From: Hypericum androsaemum
Lineage: Eukaryota; Streptophyta; Magnoliopsida; Malpighiales; Hypericaceae
Assembly (NCBI GenBank): GCA_963995505.1
Contig: OZ023186.1
Location: forward strand, 8,501,570-8,565,569
Length of the DNA stretch: 64,000 bases
Reading direction: 5' to 3'
A model generated the notes under the pieces. The model had not been told where the DNA came from. It made no database searches and worked only from the letters and a program-made list of their open reading frames with translations. Made by a program: the position numbers and the translations under genes. This document shows, one piece after another, positions 56,703 to 64,000 of the stretch; the first letter of the stretch is position 1, and each line of letters begins with the position of its first letter.

Positions 56703-58779
56703 TTAGCTGCTTGTCTCCTGAGATGGATGTTTAAGTGGTCTCTGCTTGCAGTATATCTTCATATGCTTGCCAGAGAAGATGTTCCATTTCTTGATGGATC
56801 AGCTGAAAAAATATATCCACAAAGTTTACACTTAGCCTTCCACCTACCGGCTTCGTCCTTGTACCTGATGAAATTATTCCAAACATTTGACGTTAGCTGG
56901 CGTGGACTCTTCCCATCATTCCTAGAACGGGCTTGACTGGAAGTGATTGTCGATGGAATGTATATTCGAGCTTCGACACTCTCCTTTTGATCCTGCAAGA
57001 TCAAAAGGCTAAAAGTTAACAAGGCTTGGTTGGCAAAGCATCTTAGAAATTCTGCGGACATTGTCAATGAAATGGTAAAAATGGCAGAAGACTGCTAAAT
57101 CTGGCAATGGATCCTTGCTCCTAGAGTAAGACGAACATACCGAATTTGCGTCGAGCTGCTCAATCCGTCCAACCTTATATCTGAAAATAAAAAAGATGGA
57201 TCTTTTCAACAGCAACACACGGACAATGAAGAGAGAAACAGCAAGCATGATAAAGTTCTGGTGTTCTACCCGCGAGCGACGAGCTTCCCGACAACATCAT
57301 CTATAACGCTTTCGGATACGGTGACCTGACAAACAAACGGCATATAAGTTGTATAAGATGCTGGAACTGCAGAATCAATCTTACAAGTGAAACTAGTTTT
57401 CCAGGCACCTGGCTACATTTTCCAATGCTACTTGATGTTGGTTTCCAATTAAGCTCCTTATGTCCAATTTCAGCGTCCAGTTCGTAGAGCTCATAGAATT
57501 TTCCCTGTATTGACCAAGAGATGAACACTAATTACCCATGATACGGATCGTGAACTTGCAATTGCCAAACTAAATAGAAAAAGCAACAGACGAACCACTT
57601 TGAAGAAAAGCACAGCATCCATATACTGAGACTTGAACCTCCAATACTGCTTCTGGGACGCTGACATTTTCTCTAATGCATCAGGCGGAATATACAGCGT
57701 CTTCTTGTCGTAAAGAGGGTCGTCGGGTCCCCTCATATTAGCATCTCGAATTCTCGAAGGATCAAGCCACTCGAACTTGCTGGTTGGTTCCCACCAAAAG
57801 AGCAACTTGCTGGTTGACTCGACAATTTCATTGCTATCCTTGCTGAATGCTTCTGGCTCTTGTTCAGTCTTCGCCCTTTTGTCTGATTCCAGCAACAAGG
57901 ACCGATCATTCTGGACCCGACACGTGTCGCTTTCCAGCTGAACTCGCTTGAAACCTGGAACCACAGGTCGCACAGCCAGCGTCTCCGAGCTCGGAACATC
58001 AGCCTCGAAACCACACGCAGACACACTGCCTTCCTTCAATACTTCATCCGGCTCGATCAGTCTACCAGACAGGAAACCAGTCTTTAGTTTAACATAGAAC
58101 AAGGTACAAAATCAAGACAGAACAGCCCAATTCCACTGGTTTGAAATTAATTTTAGAACAAAACCATGATCGTAATTCTAATTAATACACAAAAAAAGTT
58201 CAACCCGAAAATATTATCTTTCATTGAAATTCTAGAGCTTATATACAGAAAAAACCATACATTTTATCCTTAAAAAAAAGGAAAAATTGAGCATACCTAC
58301 ATTCTTTCACAAAGTCAAATAGATCAATCATTGAATCAAATGCTAAGCGTTTCTTCCATTTTGGCGGGAACAACATCTCAATATTATTTTTGATGAATTT
58401 AAAATAGCGGAACCTTCTTAAAGCTCGCACCGCATTTGATTCTGGGTTAGTCGTTGTCCGTAATTAAATAGAAATACGAAAAGAAAGTAAGAGAAAAGAA
58501 AAGAAAAATGATTCGTAACCCTATGTCTCGGGGGGTTTCTTTTGGATCGGCCTTGACGAACTTGTGCTTGATAGCGGAGAAGATAGAGGAGGAGCCTCCG
58601 CCGGAATCAGAGTTCCCGGGGAGGGCATGGCGTGGCAGTTTCTCCGGTGGGGGATCGGCGCCCCTCGCTTCCGGCAGGGACGGGGGAGAGACGCTTCCGG
58701 GTGGAGGCGCAACGTTTCGATCCGCTATCTTGGGCTGGGGTTTCTGGAGGAAGGAGAGGATTGATGTTTGGCTCTTCAT
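56703..58779 (-). pseudogene. MSH7-like with 3' BED zinc-finger exon, copy 3 (best preserved)
   Basis: Minus strand. Exon 1, 58520-58779: MKSQTSILSFLQKPQPK (PCNA-motif-like start) to SSIFSAIKHKFVKADPKE. Then 57596-58081 (162 codons; WWEPTSKFEWLDPSRIRDAN, GPDDPLYDKKTLYIPPD, SASQKQYWRFKSQYMDAVLF), 57409-57504 (GKFYELYELDAEIGHKELNW), 57270-57325 (VTVSESVIDDVVGKLVAR), 57141-57180 (GYKVGRIEQLDANS) and 56759-56992. Exons 3-7 join in frame at canonical sites. Exon 2 is unresolved. The order and motifs are those of MSH7 up to the MutS connector. The last exon instead reads VWNNFIRYKDEAGRWKAKC, a BED finger start, and loses one base near 56774, removing the His/Cys pair (stop at 56759; TAA of the unshifted frame at 56703). 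Confidence 0.8.
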
Positions 58780-58934
58780 CTTTGTGGAGAGAGAAATGGG
58801 TGGGGTGGGTTAAAGGCGGGAAAATAAATATATAAGACTTTGTTTTGGCGCTAAATTTCAAAATGGCCGGAAGTTAAAAGTGCTTCTAGTCATATTTAGT
58901 ATTTACCCGCCCAAGGGTGATTAGTAAAAAATTG

Positions 58935-59815
58935 GTTAAAGTACACCTAACTACCTTGTAGTTTTGCACATTCACACACTACTACCTTGTGCTTCTAAAA
59001 TGATTAACCAAGTGACATAAATTTTCTATAGTTAACAACCAAGTGACATTTTCTAACTCTAGTTACTTTAATCATGCCGCGTGTCACGATGTCACCCGTC
59101 AGGTCACTAATTACTCAAACCCCACTACCAGCTATTCTAAACCATTAACGCCCCAAATCACATCCCATTCCTAACCTCTCTATTTTTATCCTCTTTCTAC
59201 GAGCAACGCCTTTGAAGTATGAATGTCTAAAATAGGAGAAATTTATAAAACCAATTAATTCACATGGGGCTTGTAAAACATATGGTATACACCAAAAACA
59301 ACAACGACTGGAAGCTTAGACCCGAAGGTCTCTTCGTGAACAGACTAATTGAGATCAAAATGTGAATATGACCAACTCCCTTTTGACGAACTTGTCTATC
59401 TTCCAGTTCAACAACGACAACGAGAACCAAAAAAAAAAAATCAAATCCAGAAACTCAAGATCCAATCCTCTTCGACACCCCACGAGGACCTTGGTGAACT
59501 CTGGCTTTTATTTCAACAACGTGGAGACGATACTTGAGAAGACTTGGAACCCAACGATGATAAGTAGAGGAGCTCGGTGGCAGCGCTAGGGTATAACAAG
59601 TACCCAACTAGTTTCAGTGATTGGAGACAAAAGGCTGAGGGGTTCCTTTTTTTTTTACTTGACCACGTGGCAGAAAAAATGAGCTGGCATGCCACATGTA
59701 TATCAATTATTACTTATCTAACCATAGTTAAGTGATTATCACTTGGTTGTCAATCAAGTAAAACTTATGTCACATGGTCCTACAATTTAGAATCACAATG
59801 TACTTTTGTGGACTT
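58935..59815. mobile_element. Probable TIR element, unclassified
   Basis: Imperfect inverted arms: AACCAAGTGACATAAATTTT near 59008 and AAAACTTATGTCACATGGTC near 59760. The paralogous site at about 30035 reads through without it. Two short overlapping frames in the middle (59349-59589) are unrecognised. Borders are approximate. Confidence 0.45.
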
Positions 59816-59818
59816 CAA

Positions 59819-60271
59819 CTCATTATTTTCGAAACGGTGGTCCGATCGGTCAGACTACGAATCGGAGCCTTGAGCGGGTCAGAGGACCATCTACACGCGG
59901 TTACCTAACGAACCGGAAAATGTTTGGTTAGACCGGGGGTTGGCTTAAATTTTTTGACCCAAAAAATTCCGGTTCGTTAGGTTTGACCAAAAATTGAACC
60001 AAAAAAATCTGAAATTCACACAATCCAACCCAAAAAATTAAAAAAAATCAGATTATATACTCGATTTTTCTAAATTAACACAAAATAAATTAAATTAACA
60101 AAGATAATTATACTAAATATGAAATAAGTTGACCAATATATTGAAAATATTAATTTTTAAACCTATTATTTACTAAATATATAAACTGTCGATCCGACAA
60201 GTCGGATCAGTTGAACAAGAGAACGGACCAAAATCCGGATCGCTCTCCGGGTCATTTTTGAAAACAATGCT
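59819..60271. mobile_element. hAT-type MITE-like element
   Basis: Ends CATTATTTTCGAAACGG and (reverse complement) CATTGTTTTCAAAAATG, with GGTCCGATCGG/GGATCGCTCTCCGGG subterminal sequence. Similar ends occur at 7720 and 24240. It is absent from the paralogous position at 30.04 kb. The target duplication is not clear. Confidence 0.5.
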
Positions 60272-61083
60272 TTAACCAAAAAAATTTAACTAAAATTCTC
60301 GAAATGAGTACATAACTAAATTTACAGGTGCCATTTAAAAAAAGTTTAAAAACCTTTTAAAAAGGGCGATAAATTAGTACTTTGATTTCAAATGGAAAAA
60401 TTTTCTTCTGATTTTTCATAACTTTTCAAGCACACCGCGTTGAGCTAGAAAAAATTACGAGAAATATAAAAACATTCTTATTTAGGCAAACATCATAGAG
60501 AGTTTGACAAATTATATTAATGTTTGATTGCATCACTCAGGATAATTAGAAGACACCAAGCTAATAACTTAACACGCAAGGCGAATAAGTTTCATTTAAA
60601 TATAATTTTTTTATCGTATATTTAATTGTGACGTGCGTTCTATAAATATAGGACTGCGAATTAGGAATTCATTACATGTAATAAATTATAGAAATTCATA
60701 GAGAATTATTAGAGTTTCCAAACAATACATTTCTTTGTTTGTTTCTTGCTCTATTGAATTTACAACACAAAATGTTAATAATTTAGTTAAGCCTCGTTTA
60801 CTTTGCTGCAGACTTTTCTAACCTCTCCAGCAGAACCAATAAGGACTCCAATATTACCCATCTTGATCATGGCCTTGCCAAAGTGATCAAAGAATACAGA
60901 AGAGTACTTGCTATATTTAACCACCATAGAATCAGTAGATTTATTCCCATAAAGTTCTTGTATGCCACCAAATTTTTGTAGAATGTATTATCAAAAGCAT
61001 TTGGAGTTTCATCAATGGGATACACCTCGTTTTCTGCTGGACGTCCCCATGAACCAGGGCATCTTTCCTCCAAGGATTTCAAC

Positions 61084-61996
61084 TAGGGATGGCAATTAGA
61101 CCCTTACCCTGAGGGTCTACCCTGATCCAGACCCGAAGGGTCCAAGACCCGTTGACTTTGATCGGGTCTAGACCCTGATCCTGTCCGGATCCTGATATTT
61201 TAAAAGGATAAGGACATGGATATGGATCTATAGGATCCTGCCCTGATCCTACCCGAATTTTTTAAATTAATATAATATATATTAATTATTAGACATAATA
61301 CCAAATTCTCAATTTTTTTGGTAGGTAAATATTCTTTATTAAAACAAAAATTCAAAACAGAGCAAACGAAAAAAGAAAGACAATATACAGGGGCCCGATA
61401 TTTACATCGGTTACAACCCCACCCCCGATCAAAACGTTCCCTCAATCTCAAGAGGCGAAGAAGAGGGACCTATAAATCTTTGTAGACAATCAAGAAAGTG
61501 AGCAGCGATTGATTGTGAATGATCGAAGCATCCGTCCAAAAGACCCACTCTTGGGCATGAAAGAGCACAGAATTCAGGAGAAGCTCATTATCGCACCTCA
61601 CCTTAATGAAGATAATACCATTACGAAGCAACTACAGGCCCCAAGTAATAGCAGTGAAAATCACGAACCAAATTCTCAATTTTAACTTACCCAACTTCAA
61701 CTTTTTTTTATTTGCTTGTTTGATTTCTTTTTATTGATATGTTTAATGAATAAAAATATCCCATTGCTATTTGAAAACTATAAAAAGATAATTTAATTTT
61801 TTTGAATTAAATATTTTATAAAAAAATACGGACCCGCGGATCGCCCTAATCCTGCCCGATTTTTTAGGATCCAGATCCTGCCAGAATCCTTATTTTAAAA
61901 GAGGATAAGGGTAAGGATCTGGATCGACCATTTAAAAAGAGGGTAAGAATCTGGGTCCTATAGATCCTACCCAGATTCTGTCCATTGCCATCCCTA
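61084..61996. mobile_element. Non-autonomous hAT element, second copy, inside peroxidase exon 4
   Basis: Ends TAGGGATGGCAATTAG and (right) TTGCCATCCCTA, flanked by exact 8-base duplications ATTTCAAC (61076-61083 and 61997-62004). Arms share GATCCTACCC and CCGGATCCTGATATTTTAAA-type sequence with the copy at 39109, so both are one family. It is longer because a LINE fragment sits inside. Confidence 0.95.
61317..61666 (-). mobile_element. 5'-truncated LINE fragment nested in the hAT element
   Basis: Flanked by 17-base duplications ACCAAATTCTCAATTTT (61300-61316 and 61667-61683). On the minus strand it ends at the left in an A-rich tail (T-run and AATATTCTTTATTAAAAC on the plus strand). The interior resembles the end of plant L1 ORF2 and its 3' UTR. 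The empty site can be read in the hAT copy at 39109. Confidence 0.75.
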
Positions 61997-62828
61997 ATTT
62001 CAACAGCTCGGGATCGATTGTTCGGTTGAACAAGAAACTGAAGTAGATTGAAGTGCACCTTGCTTGTCCAATTGTATGAGCTCCTATAAACGCATATAAT
62101 CCTCTTATATATTAATTAGGTTGAAACTCATCCAAATTGAGACTAGCTACTATGCGAAGAGAAATGAAAATAAACTTATTTTGATGTTGTAAATCGATAG
62201 AAAAAATTAAAATCTACCTGTAAGAACTACCAAATCTCTGGTGTTAAGTCCTTTTCTTTGGAAATTAGAGATTTGCTCGGTGAGGTTGCCAAATGTTGAA
62301 GGAAGGTTACGGTTTGCATCACTAATGTTTGCATGAGTGGAGTCTTTGCGGCCCAGAAACACAGTCCAAGTGCTACCACCAAGCTAAATATTTTACAACA
62401 AATATATATATATATATAAATGCATATGTGTGGTCAAAAGAAATAACTAAAATAGGAAAATTAGAGTACCTTTAAAGAGTTAACTTTCTTAGTTCTTAAT
62501 TGATTCAACCAAACTTAGATTTATTTTTTTTTAAAGGTAAATTATTACACCATAACATTGCCAAGGTTTGAACCTTGAACTTTCTAGGTTAAAAAAAATA
62601 AATTGGAAAGTAGCGGGGATAAAAAACTCTTACATTAACAAAACAATCGTGAAAATGGAGACGTAGTAATGAGGCGCCCATGCGTTGCTCTTTGGCAATA
62701 GAAGATTTGACCACGCCTTCAATTATGGAGAGAGCTTGGGGACAAGATTCTTTATAGAAATCTGGTGTTAATTCACCATTCACAAAAGCAAACAAGAAGA
62801 AAGATAAAAAGAAAATCGAGGACGCCAT

Positions 62829-63348
62829 TATTTAGAAAATAAGAAGTTAGAATTTTTTCACTGATGGGGAGGAATTCAATCTAGGAAATTTCTGATATGT
62901 TGAGACAAATGATGATACCTTTTTTTATACGCATCGGAAAGAGTTTTGTCTTTAGATATATAAAGAATATGGTTATTTTTTCCACCTGGTAACCATGCAA
63001 CTTTGATGGTGTTTTAAGTTAATTCTAGTTAATTAGCCTAACTCATTAAGTAGACAACCCTCTTAAGATAGTTGGAAAACTAAATAATAAACATGAAGTC
63101 GAGATCAAGAAAGTTAATGGTATATGATTGTCTTTATTTTGTACAAGTCAATTAGTCAATATAATAATTCCACAACTTCATAACTCTTCGAATTTATATT
63201 TTGTCTTAAAAAAGTGGTAATGTACATAGCACTTAACTATTACCATGTCTTTAAAACTATCCAATCTTCAACATGACTTTATTAGGTTGGTTATTGATCG
63301 TCTTAATTCTTTTTTACATGAGGTAATAAGATAAGTGATTAATAACTG
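62829..63348. repeat. Peroxidase upstream region (copy C)
   Basis: Matches 37325-37900 and 45420-46680, including the TTTAGATATATAAAGAATATGG segment. No gene. Confidence 0.6.
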
Positions 63349-64000
63349 ATGACAGATTCGTGGTACGGGACGAATTCGTGGTACGGGACTCCAAGTGATA
63401 GATTCATGCTCATAGGGATTCATTCACAGAACGCCAAGAGACGGATTCACGTACCGAAGGATAGAGTGTTCCATCTAGGCACTGGTAATGACACTAGCAA
63501 GTCCTACAAATCGGTTGTTATGGGGAGAAAGGTTGAACCGTCACTTCACTCCATTGCAAATGGTCACTTGGTCTCATCTCCTGTGGTCTTTTCTCTGGGT
63601 AAGAAAAAGGAGTATCTGATGCGGAGCTGTATTAGTGCCAAATTGACAAGAAATCTACCAGCTCAACAATGTACAAATTTTCAGCCACAGAACAAAGAAC
63701 AAAAACCGAAGAAAACTAAATAAAAACTTACCTTTGGAATTGACCAAGAATATAATATGCATGTAAAGCTGGTTCCATTTTCTCTTTTGTTGTTTGTCAT
63801 TAATGATATAAGAAAACCATTCACAGAGTGCATTTATTTTCTTGAAATTTTGTACTATAAATTAGTTGTTTGACCCTTAGACATTTTTTAACCCTTAGAC
63901 GTTTTCATTTATATATATCTAAAAAAGTCATAAGGGTTAAACAATTACTAATTATACTCTATGAGGTACATAGTAATCCTTATTCCATTTTTTAATCATC
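63349..64000. repeat. Block shared with 40703-41990; unrecognised ORF
   Basis: From 63632 the sequence matches 40703-40750 and 41605-41990, so it contains the empty site for the TIR element at 40750. A 124-residue plus-strand frame (63349-63723) starts MTDSWYGTNSWYGTPSDRF, with GATTCGTGGTACGGGAC repeated at its start. I do not recognise it. The F-box-associated frame that follows at 41998 in the other copy would lie beyond the window. Confidence 0.5.

Larger units (their letters stand above)
60787..62828 (-). pseudogene. Class III peroxidase, copy C (disrupted)
   Basis: Minus strand. Exon 1, 62634-62828, is clean: signal peptide [18 protein letters not shown] and an intact [10 protein letters not shown] with distal Arg, His and Asp. 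Exon 2 is missing; about 62530-62620 holds unrelated sequence. Exon 3, about 62220-62390, is in frame (LGGSTWTVFLGRKDSTHANI). Exon 4 is split by a hAT element at 61084-61996 between its start and LKSLEERCPGSWG, and has a further deletion after YKNLVAY. It therefore has the exon 1 and 3 sequence that copy A lost, but lacks exon 2 and a whole exon 4. Confidence 0.9.

Noticed and set aside
56759..58779. A complete, functional MSH7 mismatch-repair gene
   Set aside because: The MutS connector, lever, clamp and ATPase domains are absent from the window, exon 2 does not fit in phase, and the last exon is frameshifted.

Overview
This window is nuclear DNA from a flowering plant, most likely a eudicot. 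The evidence is AT-rich intergenic sequence, GT-AG introns, plant-specific families (class III peroxidase, MSH7, NAC, the F-box-associated family), plant-type Ty1/copia and Ty3/gypsy elements, and a Cassandra-type LTR that carries 5S rRNA-like sequence. I cannot name the species. Most of the window is accessory sequence: gene relics, segmental duplications and nested transposons. Only two loci look intact: a two-exon proline/tyrosine-rich gene of unknown function (16445-17838) and a five-exon OB-fold gene resembling the HROB/MCM8IP family (54217-55221).

Layout. 1-4340: F-box C-terminus, a shared noncoding block, an antisense peroxidase exon and a decayed type IA DNA topoisomerase. 4451-6905: truncated copia (minus strand) and an LTR. 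7380-8890: first MSH7-like copy. 9200-11440: LINE with an inverted 5' part. 11562-11821: Cassandra solo LTR. 14611-14752: bystin exon. 16445-17838: proline-rich gene. 20364-20486: SINE. 21309-22560: copia relic. 22600-23070: peroxidase exon fragment. 25699-26127: dienoyl-CoA isomerase fragment. 27300-29905: second MSH7-like copy. 30426-32779: short copia with both LTRs and one open gag-protease frame. 33058-34300: Mutator-like element carrying a piece of a CCT-delta chaperonin gene. 35489-37324: peroxidase copy A. 37930-41611: LINE ORF1-like relic, hAT element, F-box relic and another TIR element. 41998-42755: F-box-associated frame with one stop. 44099-45416: truncated OB-fold copy joined to the shared block and peroxidase copy B. 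49409-51088: gypsy gag relic. 51089-52222: second F-box tail and shared block. 53682-53834: NAC exon relic. 54217-55221: OB-fold gene. 55990-58779: third MSH7-like copy. 60787-62828: peroxidase copy C, disrupted by a hAT element that itself contains a LINE fragment.

The main organising feature is duplication. An MSH7-like/peroxidase block at about 27.3-37.9 kb recurs at about 56.0-63.3 kb, and parts of it recur at 7-9, 22-23 and 44-46 kb. Because paralogous copies lie side by side, many insertions can be read against an empty site in another copy. This gives well-defined target-site duplications for a hAT pair, a Pack-MULE-like element, a SINE, a Cassandra solo LTR and the short copia. The most unusual observation is that the MSH7-like copies do not continue into the MutS core. 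They run through canonical splice sites into a final exon encoding a BED-type zinc finger like those of hAT transposases, and the copies are damaged at different places.
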